Made by a program: the position numbers and the translations under genes. From Phycomyces blakesleeanus NRRL 1555(-) (lineage: Eukaryota; Mucoromycota; Mucoromycetes; Mucorales; Phycomycetaceae): a DNA stretch of 64,000 bases. The DNA is taken from the NCBI RefSeq assembly GCF_001638985.1, contig NW_017265137.1, forward strand, positions 2,047,554-2,111,553, read 5' to 3'. Shown here piece after piece: positions 23,488 to 36,179 of this stretch. Numbering within the stretch: position 1 is the stretch's first letter; each line of letters starts with the position of its first letter. Below the pieces are notes generated by a model. That model did no database searches, had not been told where the DNA came from, and saw only the letters and a list, made by a program, of their open reading frames with translations.

Positions 23488-24870
23488 CTACACGACGTCA
23501 TCCATATCATGCTTCTGAACCTTGTGGCGGAAGAGCGCGTCCTTTCGGCTGAATGAAGAGCTGCAGAGGTCACATCCATATGAACGTTCCCCACGATGAA
23601 CAGTTGCAACGTGCCGGTCACAGTCGTGCTTTCGATCAAAGGCCTTGTGGCATGTGTTGCAAACAAAGTCCTTCTGACGGTCCTTGACGTGTGTCTTCAT
23701 ATGCGTTCCAAGATTGAATCGTCGGCTAAACTTGCACTGGCAGATACCGCACGCAAATCGCTTGGCGTCCTCGGATGGAGATACCTTGGTTGTACGCTTC
23801 TTGCGGATAGTAGGGTTAACAACCTTGATGTCGTCAACCATAGAGATCTTGCGCTTCTTCTTATTGTCATTGTTGTCGCTTACAGCAATATCATCAATAA
23901 CGGTGGTGTTTGTGTTGGTGGTGGTGTTAGGCATAATTTCATGGCAATGGGCGTCACCAAAGAGAGAGAATTCATAGTTCATATCGTTGTCATAGATAAA
24001 GGCATCAAAGTTGTCCATAGGGTTGTTGTAAGGTGTAAAGTCATCGTTTACAATATAAGAGTCCTGAGAAGGAAGGGGAGGGAACAAAAAGTCGGTGGCC
24101 TGTTCAAGCTCGTTTGCAGAATTGTTAGTTGCTGTAGCTGTAACTGTAGCAGCAGAATTATTATTATTATTATTATTATTATTATTGGTCTTGCCCAGCA
24201 AGAGCTGAGAAGGGTCTCCGTTAAAGGTTGCAACAGAGTCAACAGTCCAAGGAACACCGTAATCCACAGAAGGAGTGTTGTTGTTTGCAGAAGTGTTGTA
24301 GTTGAGGTAGCTTGAAACCTGGACATCAGCATCCTCGATCATGTGAGTATGAACAAAGGGAGACACCTGGAACCCATTGAGACAGGGTGTGAAAGAGGTG
24401 GCGGGAGTGAAGGGGGTATCGGTAGTGTTGCCTTCCAAGAAAGGGGTATCCATCATAGGAGAGTTCTCGACAGAGATGGTAGGAATAACATCAAACATGG
24501 CCATAAAGTGGTCGTTGACCTGCTCAGGAGTCAGGTTCTTTGAAGACTCGCCAAGATTAATAGCAGATGCTGTGGCACACAAATTGACATAAAAGTTCAG
24601 CATTCTGTCTTCTTCTGCTTGTTCTTGTTCACTATCATGATCTTTCAAGTCGACCAGACGACTTTCATCAGACTCACCATCATAGTTCCAGAAGTTGAGG
24701 CCAAAGGCGGTTTCGTCCATGTTGCTTGAAGACATTTTGTTTTTGTTGATAATAAGGTTGTTGTTGGTAGTGGTGTTGTTGTTGATAGGTTTAAAAATAT
24801 TAATTATTGGGTCTGAGAATAGCAGGTTGTTAAGATCGTCAATGGTAAGATCGATGTTGTTGACTGACAT
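23488..24870 (-). CDS. C2H2 zinc-finger transcription factor, 460 aa
   Basis: Single exon. I start at the ATG at 24868-24870, since the 16 codons upstream are reachable only from a TTG. Three C2H2 fingers close the protein: residues about 372-394 (CGICQCKF, HMKTH), 402-425 (CNTCHKAF, HVATVH) and 431-454 (CDLCSSSF, HKVQKH). Basic nuclear-localisation-like clusters lie just before them (KKKRKI, RKKRTTK). The long acidic, Ser/Thr/Asn-rich N-terminal part includes a poly-Asn run encoded by an AAT repeat (minus strand of 24158-24187) and looks like an activation region. The arrangement resembles stress-type regulators of the Msn2/CrzA kind, but the finger number and spacing do not allow an orthology call. 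Large upstream region; no intron needed. Confidence 0.85.
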   Translation of the reverse strand: MSVNNIDLTIDDLNNLLFSDPIINIFKPINNNTTTNNNLIINKNKMSSSNMDETAFGLNFWNYDGESDESRLVDLKDHDSEQEQAEEDRMLNFYVNLCATASAINLGESSKNLTPEQVNDHFMAMFDVIPTISVENSPMMDTPFLEGNTTDTPFTPATSFTPCLNGFQVSPFVHTHMIEDADVQVSSYLNYNTSANNNTPSVDYGVPWTVDSVATFNGDPSQLLLGKTNNNNNNNNNNSAATVTATATNNSANELEQATDFLFPPLPSQDSYIVNDDFTPYNNPMDNFDAFIYDNDMNYEFSLFGDAHCHEIMPNTTTNTNTTVIDDIAVSDNNDNKKKRKISMVDDIKVVNPTIRKKRTTKVSPSEDAKRFACGICQCKFSRRFNLGTHMKTHVKDRQKDFVCNTCHKAFDRKHDCDRHVATVHRGERSYGCDLCSSSFSRKDALFRHKVQKHDMDDVV

Positions 24871-25377
24871 GCAATGGGGTGATTGAGATGAAGTAATAGT
24901 TGGTGTCGACGGCGTCAATGTGACTTTTGTAGTTGTTGTTGGGTATTTAGATAAGAAGAAGAATCCAAGGTTCTTTTGTTCTTTATTTGGTATTATATAT
25001 TGACTTTATATATATATATGTTACTTCACAGAATATATTTTTTCTTATAGTGAAACTAATTCGACTGAGAGTCAAAAGTTAAATATAAAAAAAAAGTAAG
25101 CAGAAGTAAAGAAGTAGAAAGAGAAAGACTTGAAAAAAAGAAGGGTTGAAAATTTGAGGACCCCCTTTTTATATCTTTCTTGTCTGTTTTTTCTTTTTTC
25201 CTTCAAAAAAGCAAAATGTTGCGCAGTAGACAAGACTGGCCATATCATTTTCTAATTTTTTTATTTTTTCATGAGGCTCGTGGTACTCAAAATATGAGTC
25301 ACAAAGTCCGATCACTTTCTTTCAAGAAAGCAAGCCATTGCTTCGTTTGGAGGTATCATTTCCTTGTTTGGTAATGT
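24871..25377. promoter_or_regulatory. 5' leader/promoter of the zinc-finger gene
   Basis: Directly upstream (to the right) of the - strand zinc-finger gene. AT-rich with a TATATATATA run near 25008-25019. No specific operator is proven apart from the X-box-like pair that starts at 25378. Confidence 0.35.
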
Positions 25378-25433
25378 GTATCCATGGAAACGTTTTTGTT
25401 TTTTCTTTCTTTCTTTTTCGTTGCTATGGATAC
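25378..25433. promoter_or_regulatory. Pair of RFX-type X-box-like sites
   Basis: GTATCCATGGAAAC (25378-25391) and GTTGCTATGGATAC (25420-25433) fit the palindromic X-box core recognised by RFX/Crt1 winged-helix factors (consensus GTTGCCATGGCAAC). The two are in inverted orientation, 28 bp apart and about 510 bp upstream of the zinc-finger ATG. Confidence 0.5.
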
Positions 25434-25851
25434 CATAAAGATCGTCCGATTTTCTACTTTCTTTTTTTTTTAATCTTTTATTTGATATTTTATACTTCAA
25501 TTTAATTCAGTTTAATTCAATTTAATTCCATTCAATTCTATACAATATTTTTTTTTGATTTTTGATTTTTGATTTTCTTGTTGATTGATTCACAATATAA
25601 AATAAAAAATAACATTCAATAAAATATATATGGAAAAAGAAGAACAACATCAAATTTATATCCCGAAACTCCATCAGGGAATGTCTTTTTGGCTTCATCT
25701 TTGTTTCACAACCCATGTCATAACTTCTTTAACTTGTTCCTGTTTATCCCGCTTTATTTTATTTTATATTGTCTTGTCTGTGGCGCATACAGAAAATTAG
25801 AAATACAGACAGGCAGACAGACACAAACACAAACACAAAACACCACAAGGC

Positions 25852-25890
<39 letters not shown>

Positions 25891-27103
25891 TTCCTTCCTT
25901 CCTTCCTTCCTTCCTTCCTTTATTTATTTATTTATTTCATTTTCGTTCCACATGAGTCAATTTAATACGGAAGCACCCTTTTTGTTGTTACCATTTATTA
26001 AAGCAAGAAATAAAGAAAGAAAGAAAGGGATATATAAATACAGATAGATACACATAAAGTAAAGATGTGCTTTTGTACAATATAGTATCAGCCTCTTTTC
26101 TCCTCTTTCTTTTCTCTTTTTATATATATGTATATATATATATTTGATCAAGAAGTGCGTGTGTAAGAAATAAAATTCACAATATAAATTTGTGTATTGT
26201 GTGTGGCACCAAGAATCAATACCCAACATACCCCCACTCCCCCTCTTTTCTTCCTTCCTTTCCTCTCTCCCTTGCTTTTTTTATATATGTATGTATACAG
26301 CTGAATATGTCTGAAATAAGAAGAGAAAGAAAACTAGTATAAAACGAATAATGATATTGATAGCCATATGAACCACGAGAGCCATAATAGTTGATATCTG
26401 TAGAACGAAGTATTAATTATTATAATAATTATTAATTATTTAAGGTTTTCAGCATATTCCATTCTGGGTTTAAATATATATGGTATCCAAATTTGGAAAT
26501 ATGATTTCTGTACCACAACAATACAAGCAGCAGCAGCAAAAAAAGAAGAAAAAAAAGGAATAGAGACAAGGACATGGTTTCTCTCTTTCTCTCTATATTT
26601 TATTTTGGATTATTTCCTGTTGTGAATAATCAGTTGAATCAGAAGACATAAAACCATATTCTTCTCCCCAATACAAACACACATATAAGTTAATGATTAT
26701 TATCATTGTAAATTAGGTTGTCTATAAAATTAATCTTGGCATATATATATATATATAACATTGGCCAAATCAATTATCTTAACACTTACAATGCAACACA
26801 ATAATATATATTTGATGCCTTGTTTAAACTCTATAATCTCTTTTTTTTTTTACTTCTTATTTTCTTTTATAATAACCCCAGGGGTAGGATAAAGAATAAA
26901 AAAATATATATTTGAACGGGCTTGGATCCCGTTTTCTTTTCTATTTTATTCTTATTCTTATTTATAAAGTATATAAATAAATTAACACAAACACATACAC
27001 AAGATCCATGATTGCTAAAAATGGATTGTTTGTCAAACAACAAGAAGCTTATCAGCCTTTGAAAAAGGCACTTCTCCCGAGAAACCGCTCAATCACTTAA
27101 TAT
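25434..27103. other. Intergenic, simple-sequence rich
   Basis: No gene seen. Contains (TC)n at 25859-25887, (CCTT)n at 25888-25920 and (TTTA)n at 25921-25937, and a short GC hairpin (AACGGG/CCCGTT) near 26917-26935. Confidence 0.6.
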
Positions 27104-27203
27104 GTTGCCATGGTAACCAATTTTTTATTTTATTTTTTTATATATATATTTTTGTAATTGTCAAATAATCTATCTCTTTTTCTTTTTTGGTTTCCATGGA
27201 AAC
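27104..27203. promoter_or_regulatory. Second pair of RFX-type X-box sites
   Basis: GTTGCCATGGTAAC (27104-27117) differs from the canonical palindromic X-box by one base. GTTTCCATGGAAAC (27190-27203) is a perfect 14-bp palindrome of the same class. They are 72 bp apart, separated by a T-rich run. Confidence 0.6.
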
Positions 27204-27247
27204 AGCTTTTACCCTTTTTATAAATATATATATAATTCTTTCTTTCG

Positions 27248-27282
<35 letters not shown>

Positions 27283-27346
27283 GTGTTTGTTGCGCAGTAT
27301 AACTAGTATATATATGCGTGTGTGTGTAAAGATGTGCGTGTAAAGA

Positions 27347-27377
<31 letters not shown>

Positions 27378-30141
27378 GTATAGATTTGTACTTGTTGTAT
27401 TCTAATTGGGTCTTCTAGGCCAACACGCACAGAAATTCTCATCTTTTTATCATTATCTTTCCCCATCAAACTAAATATAAATATTCCTTTATTCATTCCT
27501 TTATTTATTTTATTTTAAAGTTTGGAGATGAGCTCTTCCTTTGTTACATTGAAGTGAAAAAAAAAACACTAAAAAGAACTAAAATAAAACTAGAAAAACT
27601 ATAAATGCAACATACATCATACAATAGCATACAGTAAAATAAATAGATACTAATGATAATAAAGTTGTATATCATAGCAACAGATTTATAGACCTAGCCA
27701 ATAGAGAGAGACAAAAGAATAATCTTTTTTTCTTTACTTTTAATTTATTCATCTTGAGGATTTGATAAATCAAGCGTTGTTTTAAAAAAAATGGAGAAGA
27801 ATGGAATTTCTTTTGAACACATACACATTTATACATCTATACATATATAGTTTATTTAATTTGATTTGATTTATTTAATTTAATTTAATTTAATTTTAAA
27901 TGCTTTATATCTTGTTCACAAAGGGTCTTTTATCTTTAATATATATTCAATTGGGTGTCAAAATTGATTTTATGAAAATTACTCTAAATCTAAAAACACA
28001 CAAACACGTCTCCTTCTACTTTGCTTTACCTGATTCTAAAACTAATCAAGTTACTAAGCGAGTAAGTGAATGAGTGTTTCTTTTAAAAGAATTTTTTTTT
28101 AATAATTTGAATATAATTGAATCTCAAAAAATGTACCAATCTTATTTAGAGTGATGAGGAGTAAAGCACTTCTTTTAAGTGATATTGATTTATTTTAAAA
28201 TAAGAATAATAGAGGATGTGTGCCTTTTCTTCTTCTTTTATTATAATCTAAATCCTCTTCTTAAGTATCAGTCACGCTACGGGCAAGCTATTTTACGTCC
28301 TATTTTTTTTTTTAAAAAATATACACATATTTAATTTAATAATTAGCCGATTATTCAGGGCTTCTGATTTTATAATAATTCAACCTGTCAATCAATACTT
28401 GACAGTAATATATAGAGGTGTATGTATTTATTTGATTGCTTGGATATTAGATTATTCTACTGATTTCTTCTATCGAATTTTCTTTCCATATAATAAAAGG
28501 CCCTCATTTTGTGCCATCAAAAGTAGGGCTGTGAATTACATGCTAATACAAGGATCTATCTGCAAGTTGATACTATTGACAGTTATAGTGTTATTGGTGT
28601 ATAGAGTAACAAAAAAAAACGAGAATAGTTTTCCCAGTATTGGGATAGGATTTCATAGGTGGGGGTTCAAAACATTTTAATTTTTTAATTTTTTAATTTT
28701 AAAAAAGACATATATATATATATAGATGATCTTTTATTTACTCTTCCTTACAATTCTGGTTTTTGCATTTTTTTTTTATTTTGTTTTGAAAACAGTGATT
28801 TGACCTGAATTTTTTTTTGGGATGTCTCTCGAACTCGTCGGTAATCTAAAAGACACTCCATGTCTGCCCTGAATCTATTTATAATTCTTATATATTAATT
28901 GCCTTTCAAAACTGGTATTGAAAGCCAATGAAAAAGAGGAGATATGAGGAAGGGGTGCATTTCTTCTTCTTAATATTATTATAATAAATATACATAATAG
29001 TTATCTAAAGTACAAAATTTATTTTCCAAAAAACAACACATAATAATACAAGTGGTGATAGTAAAAGTCAATTATCCAAATTGAAGGCACAACTCCCTAT
29101 TTCTTGTGTGTGGGTGTGGGTGTAGATATATCAAGTATGATGTACGATGATATTATATGTATATAAATATGTGTGTATGGTGGTTTATTTAATAGGCGAT
29201 CTTGGTTGTGTCTTTTAAAGTGTGACAGGCACGTGGCAAAAGATACATTTCTTGGTTTGTCTGATATTTTTTTTTGTCCTTCTTTATATTATTATTGCTA
29301 TCTCATGTGCAATACAATACCATATACTAGTGATATATAATATAAATCAAGCTCACTGAGGCCACAATTAAGTCTTATTCTCAACTTAGTTCAATGTAAT
29401 TCGATTGCACTATCACATCTTTCATTTCCTGTCACGAATACATCTTGCCAATTAGATTCTACAGAATAACCGTAATAGTAAACAATGAGGAATATTAGAA
29501 TATAATTTTTAAACAGATAGTAAGATTAGTAAAAGAATAAGGTATAAAAGAGATGTTTTCTTAATAAACTATTGAATATCACAAATCCTGGGTTATGGGG
29601 ACCTCGTCTACCCTGCAATATATACTATTCTTATTACTGTAGACTATATAAAATAAAAATGAAACATAAACATCTTGCTGTTTGTATTCGCATGGTAGCA
29701 CAAGGGAATCCTCCAAACATGTCCTTTTGTCTAGACAGGCAAATGGGGATGTGGCGTCACAAAGTTACACGGGGCTGGGTGCAATGATGGGCCAAATAGA
29801 ATAAGGAAAGAAAAAAGGAAAGAAATCTAGATTAGTGTAGTGCCAGTCTTATTGCCATTTTATTCAAATAGAAAAAAAGTGTGTATTTAGATAGGTAAAA
29901 TTATATATGTGTGTGTGTGTGTGTGTGAGTGAACGTTTATTTTTAATATTTATATATATATTTTAAAATTCCTTCTTATTCTTAAAAAAAGGAAAAAAAA
30001 AAGAAAACACACACAGATCGTTTTTGCTACTTCTTTATCTCTCTTCCTTTCTTTACTCATTTCCTTCTTTCTTATCATTAATATTATTTCATTTTCCAAA
30101 AACAATTATTTCTAAAAGAAAGGAGGAAAAGTAAAAAAAAA
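27204..30141. other. Intergenic region and RhoGEF promoter/leader
   Basis: AT-rich. Includes an (ATT)n run near 27253-27283 and (GT/TA)n near 27320-27380. A slightly GC-richer stretch at 29659-29787 has a 42-codon ATG frame with no recognisable homology. The last 140 bp before 30142 are A/CT-rich as in a fungal leader. No supportable gene. Confidence 0.5.
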
Positions 30142-33100
30142 ATGTCTCAATACAACCCACCAATGCAAACACCAATGTCGCCCATGTCGCCAACCATAGA
30201 AGCCCTTTGTCAAGATCTCGACTTTTATATACATGAACTGAACAGTGATTCTAGTCAATCACCAGAAGATTCAGCAAATGCTGTCCAAGAATTGGATGTG
30301 GTAAGGAATTGTTATATAGATATTTAAATTAAATAAATGAAAATAAGGTCAATGTTGCCAATACTACCTTTGTGTAGTGTGAGCGGGTGGGATGGGTACC
30401 TGTATTTTATTTATATATATAAATTATAAACTCATATATATATATACAAAGGGCGAGATATAGAGATTGAAATAGATAGATAGATATATTGGTCAAATGT
30501 AAATTAAAACGATTGGTACCTACAAAAAAAATAATATTATGATGATGTATATATATATATATATATATATTCTTACACAGTACACCTTTCTCTCTCTCTC
30601 TCTCTCTATTATTTCTAGCAAGTCAATGGTAGCAACAACATGAACAATTCTGAAGGAAGACAACCGTTTAATTACGATTGGCCAATATTCAATCCAGCTC
30701 TGATGGAAAGCTATAATCAACGAGCTCTTTCTCACAACAATCCCGTTCCATTCATCGACACACCTTCAAATTCGTACACTTACACTACCGAAACCCAAGA
30801 GACCTACAACAACCAACATTCCGACTCATCTACCGAAAATAGTCATTCAGGAACGCAGCAACATCAGGAGCAGCAGAAGCTTATGCCTAATGAGTACTTT
30901 ACAATGCCGACTCCCACAATTGCCATCAAACATGCCAGTGCATCCTCTTCCTTTGAAGACAGACCTATCGAATCCTTTTCGTCTGAGAACAACTACGAAA
31001 TAACAGCATCAGAGTCCGAAGATACGTTGGGTAATCCTCCTCGTTCTAGTTCACTTCATCGAAATTATTCTGGTACCTCAACAACAAAAACAACAACAAC
31101 AACAACAACAATTACTACTACTATAACAGCAGCAGAAAAAACAAATTCAAAACCACTTCGCAATCTCTCTAGTATCAAAAGATCCAGTCGACCAAACACA
31201 TTAGAAAGAAAAAGGTCCCCCCAAAAAACCTATGTCAACTTGGACACCGACATCATGGCCGCCGGTAGCCTCTTGACCGGGAAAACTTTGATGAAATTTG
31301 CAATGCAATCCAAATTGTCCAAGGAGTTCATACAAGAAATCCAGAGGCTGAGTCAAGAGCGTACCCTTTTCTGTTCCGAGGTCTACCCTTTTAGTTTCAC
31401 AGGTTCCGAAGCAGTGGTAAGTTTATATATATATATATTATCGTTATTATTATTTAAAAATAGAAAGAGAGAAAGAAGAGGAGGAAGAAGGGGGAGGAAG
31501 AAGGGGTAGAAAGGTGAGAGAATAATGGTATCTCTATCTTTCTCTATGTGAGTAAATGAATGAGCTATTGTGAGAGAGAGAGAGTGAATGGGTAAACGGG
31601 AATTCTTGTGTGTATTGATAAATATACAAACCAAGGCTTCTTTATTTATTTATTTATTTATTTTATCTTTTTTTTTCTCTTTAAAAAAAAACAAAACAAA
31701 TAGAAAATCCTTCAAACTTTACTTCAAGGATCCTTTGTAGACAAGACTTACGTTCGTATTGGACGGTCATTATTGCATACCTTTCCTCCAGTGCTTGCTC
31801 CAGTGATATATTCTGAAAAGGCAACAAAACACAATGCGTTCTATGATTCTGACAGCGAGTTTTACACAATTGTGGAAGATACTGTGGACGGAAATATGCC
31901 CCAGGGTATATACACCCAGCTCACGGCTTGTTACGTACCAACATGTACGCCAGGCACAAGTGACTGCTACTCTACTTGCTGTCCAAACAGAAAGGTTAAA
32001 ATGAGAGTGTTTGATGAAAGCGAAACAGATGTAAGGCAACGAAATAATAATAATAATAACAATAACAATAACAATAACAATAACAATAACAATTAGATTA
32101 TATAAATACCTTTAAATATGAAACTAACAAAATTAAACTTTTATGCTCATCCAAAATATCCTTGAATTTGTTTGATTTTTCATTTTTACCTCATTAAAAA
32201 AAAAGACTTCTTCGCAAAAGGTGCCAAAGATCCAGCGCCATATGTCAATCAATTCGTCTCTTGCTTCTCGTGATACAGTAAGTTTTTTCTTCTTCTTCTT
32301 TTATCACTATTACTATTTGTGTTTCATACTATGTTGTACTATGATGTACCATGCTGCACCATGCTGTACTATGCTGCGCTATGTTGTGCTAATCTATAAA
32401 AGGCTTTCAGCAAACTTGCACACTAACACATAATAATAACAATCCACTTTACATTATATTATATCAGACAAACTCCCAAGCATGGTCAGCTACTGTCTCC
32501 AGAGAGATTCTGGAAATTACGCCCAAGGATGAAATCAAGCGACAAGAGTCAATACACGAGTTAATTTATTCCGAAGAAGATTATCTGAGAGATCTGAACT
32601 TATTGGAAGATGTAATTATTATTTATTTGTTATCTAAAAAAAAAGCTTTAAAGTTCAAACTGTCAAATAACTCCTTAACTCCTTCTCTAACCCACCCAAA
32701 CACACTTACCCTTCCTTCCTTCATTCCTTCCATCTTTTTTTTGACAGCTTTTTGCCAAGCCTTTAAGTGAAGCCCAATGTATTGAACCGGATCGACGCGC
32801 GGAGTTTTGCAAAAAAGCATTTGCTAACCATCTGGAGCTTATTGCGATCCACAAGGAGCTTTGCCAAGACTTACGTGACCATCAAACCCTTTGCCAGTCC
32901 AAGGGAGGAGCAGGCTTTGTGGATCGTATCGGCCATGTGTTTGTAAAACACATTCACAAATTCATGGATCCTTATGTCAAGTATGGCCCGCAGGTCATTC
33001 TGGCCGAAGACTTGGTCAAGTCCGAAGTCAATACAAACATCCTCTTCAAGAACTTTATCCACGAAAAAGAAAAACAGGCCGAAACAAGAAAGCTGTCTTT

Positions 33101-34240
33101 TAACCATTTCCACTTTCGCCCCATCGCACGTCTTCAGCGTTATATCCTGCTCATCGGAACCGTTCAAAAGGCCACAAAACCCGACAGTCCTGACGCAAAG
33201 GATCTGGATGAATGTATAAAGGCCATTCAAAAGGTAGCTTCATTTATGGATGAAGGTGTAGGCCAGATGAAGAAGAAACTGCGCATTCGTAAGATAAACG
33301 AACGAATCATCCAAGAGACTGGTCAATTAGGAGCAGATGGAAAACCTCATGATTTTGAATTACTTGATCCCAATCGTCGTTTAATTCACGAGGGAATATT
33401 GCTACGTCGCACTAATTTCGTAACGGACCCAATAGAGATGCACCTCTTTTTGTTTGACCACATGTTGATCATTACAAAGATCAAGAAACCATCTTCCAGT
33501 AGTGGTGACCAGACATCCTCGAATGCTCACGAATTCTATTATCTCCATAAAAAACCAATCCCACTCGAATTGTTGGTCCTCCAAGACTCTTCCAGTAGTT
33601 TAATCAGAGGAATTTTACCAACACCAACATTGTCAGCAACACCACTATCATTTCCAAAGTCATCGAGTCCTGCCGCGCAAAACGGGTCTAATATCTTGCC
33701 TCAGAACGGCTTCTTCAGCCAGACCTCAATTACAATACAGCGACTGGGAAATGACAATGAAGAGACGACTCTTTATGACAACAAGACAGGTGATCTGGCT
33801 ATCTGGTCTGGCAAATTAATGAACGCGAAGAGTGATTTAGAAGAACGCAAAAAGGAATCCCAGCCATACGAAACCGAGGTGTTGAACGACATCAACTTTT
33901 CTTGTTCATCTAGTATGGGATCTAAATACAATCATGGCAAAGTAACATGCTCAGTTCCTTATGGTAAAGCTTAGATAGTTGATAAGAAAGAAATCTGTTG
34001 GACGTACGCTCTTGTTTTAGTTTCTGTTACTGACGGTATTACCATTACCATTATTAGCGGCAACAAGCGGTAAAAGAATGGTGGCCATTGGAACACAAAC
34101 AGGTGTATGGATTGGTGCTTCAGGATCCACTTCATTCCGCAAAGTGTTGTCTCTACTTGATGTAACACAAATTGATGTTCTCGAACAGCATCGCGTACTT
34201 TTGGTTCTAGCAGGTAATTACAAAAATAAATAAATAAATT

Positions 34241-34299
<59 letters not shown>

Positions 34300-34666
34300 A
34301 TAGTGGTGGTGTGTAATATGTATTAGCTTTGTAACTCACATTTAACTTATTTAATGTAGAGAAAGTGGTGTACGGATACCCACTGGACACATTGGATACA
34401 GGTTCCCAAAATAAGCCAGTTGAAAGAGTTCCCCAGAGAATCTCACAACATGTAGCCTATTTCAGCACCGGTGTTATCAAGGGAAAAACCTTGCTGATTG
34501 TGATGAAACGTAAGGGTATGGATAGTCATTTCAAAGCATTTGAGCCAGTGTGCGGTGATTTACGCGATCCAAAGAACGCCAAATTTTTGACAACGAAATC
34601 CAGTTTCTTGAGTAAACCACCAGCATGGTTTAAACTCTTCAAGGCAAGTTTCTACTTATATTGCTA

Positions 34667-34697
<31 letters not shown>

Positions 34698-35651
34698 GTC
34701 TTTAATGAATAATTCATTCATTTGTACTGAATTGGATTGAATTGAATTGAGATGAAATAAAAGGAATACTAATTAAACGTTTGGGTTTGTTAAATAGGAG
34801 TTTTACATTGGTGCCGATTCATCAGCTATTCATTTCTTGAATGCAAGATTGATGATCGTATGTATTCGTGGGTTTGAGATAATAAACTTGGATGATCTCA
34901 GGGAAAACCGAAACCTGCCCGATCTGAAAAACCCAGAGTTTGATTTTGTTGTCCAGCATGGAGAGTATATCCAACCTCTTGGGATGTTTAAATGTAGCAC
35001 AGAGGATTACCTATTGTGCTACGACAGATTTGCTTTTAAGGTGGATGTTCGTGGCAAATTTTCTAACCAGAATTATGAAAGGTAAGATAAGACAAAGAAT
35101 CCTGGGAGTTAATTAAGATTTCAATACAAAAGCCAATGCTGTCACTTATTAGTATCTAAATCTGTTTACTATCATCCACTAAAAAAATTTACGCCTATTA
35201 AACTAATCAACCAATCGGTTACCTTTGTTTTATACATATATTAGAATTGAATGGGAAGGAACACCACAATCTGTTGCCTTTGATTATCCTAATATTATTG
35301 CATTCAATTCAAGGTTTATTGAGATACGAGATGTCAATACAGTACGTTCAAACCCCCTTTCTTTTCTCTGTCTCTCTTGCTCACATAAATATATAATCAA
35401 TCAAATGAGGGCACATTTTTATGACTATAGTAGTTCTTTCTTTTGTGCTTTACTAAAAAAAACTAACCCTCAATCTTTTTTAGGGTAAACTCGTGCAAGT
35501 AGTTGTTGGCGACAACATGCGTTCTCTACAATTCAAGAAGCCATCATATTCAAAACGGCCACTTGTCCATGGAACTATGCAAGCTCCTTTCAAACCTGAA
35601 ATTCAATCTGTTTTCCAACTTACCTTGAAGGCATCACCATCGGAGTCTTAG
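30142..35651 (+). CDS. ROM2: Rho guanine-nucleotide exchange factor, DEP-DH-PH-CNH (Rom2 type)
   Basis: Eleven exons: 30142-30300, 30619-31416, 31704-32030, 32206-32277, 32468-32611, 32748-33963, 34058-34213, 34360-34643, 34798-35081, 35245-35341, 35484-35651, giving about 1,234 aa. It activates Rho1 at the plasma membrane in the cell-wall integrity pathway. In order: disordered Ser/Thr/Asn-rich N-terminus; DEP-like domain (about 285-390, FCSEVYPFSFTGSEAV); DH domain starting about 460 (IHELIYSEEDYLRDL, later LARLQRYIL-type core helix); PH domain about 700-800 (LIHEGILLRR, LFLFDHMLIITK); CNH domain about 905-1220 (VAIGTQTGVWIG, ICIRGFEIINL, VQVVVGDNMRSLQF). All joins keep phase. Intron 8 starts GC (AAG|GCAAGT) and ends AG. 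Introns hold several simple repeats. Confidence 0.92.
32044..32095. repeat. (AATAAC)n/(AAT)n repeat in RhoGEF intron 3
   Basis: A run of AAT then AATAAC units just inside the intron, after the donor at 32031. Confidence 0.85.
32328..32392. repeat. 10-bp tandem repeat in RhoGEF intron 4
   Basis: Six imperfect copies of CTATGTTGTA-like decamers (TACTATGTTG, TACTATGATG, TACCATGCTG, CACCATGCTG, TACTATGCTG, CGCTATGTTG). The period is close to one helical turn. Confidence 0.75.
34241..34299. repeat. (TAG)n microsatellite in RhoGEF intron 7
   Basis: About 19 TAG triplets, with degenerate TGG units at the 3' end, inside the intron 34214-34359. Confidence 0.9.
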
Positions 35652-36179
35652 AAGAAGAAGAACAAAAAAGAAACAACAGCAACAGCAACAACAATAATCT
35701 AAACCTAAACCTAAATCCAACTCTAACTCTAACTCTAATCCTTCATTTCCTTGTCGAAAAAAACCACATCTGTACTTGTTCCTTTATTTTTATTTCTATT
35801 ATTATTATTATCATCATCACCTTGTAAACCAATTAACCATTTTGTCTTCATTTTCTATCGTTTCACCTTGTTGTTTCTTTATTTATATAAAATTTATTCG
35901 GTAACTTATAAGTCGTTTCTCAATAATATATCTATATATTCAACAAAAAAATCCTCAGACTTATCACCATCACCACCTTACCAAGCTCTTTCCGTTATTT
36001 TCATTCCTCATATAATCATAACAATATTTATAATATTTATATACTCAAACAGCATAATAACATTTCTCAACTATCCATGACCTTTGTTTTATAAATTTAG
36101 CAGTTTGACAAGAATTCCATATAAATACATATAAAGAGTATGTTAAGTCGTTGTTTTTGTACCGCTCACCGCAGTTGAT
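35652..36179. other. RhoGEF 3' flank
   Basis: Starts with CAACAG and CTAAACC/CTCTAA short repeats (35660-35740), then T/C-rich DNA. Probably the 3' UTR. No gene seen. Confidence 0.5.

Noticed and set aside
23596..24315. 239-codon + frame antisense to the zinc-finger gene
   Set aside because: Shadow frame; includes a poly-Ile run that is only the complement of the poly-Asn codons.
28399..28680. 93-codon + frame in the 25-30 kb intergenic region
   Set aside because: TTG start, low-complexity hydrophobic content, no homology recognised.
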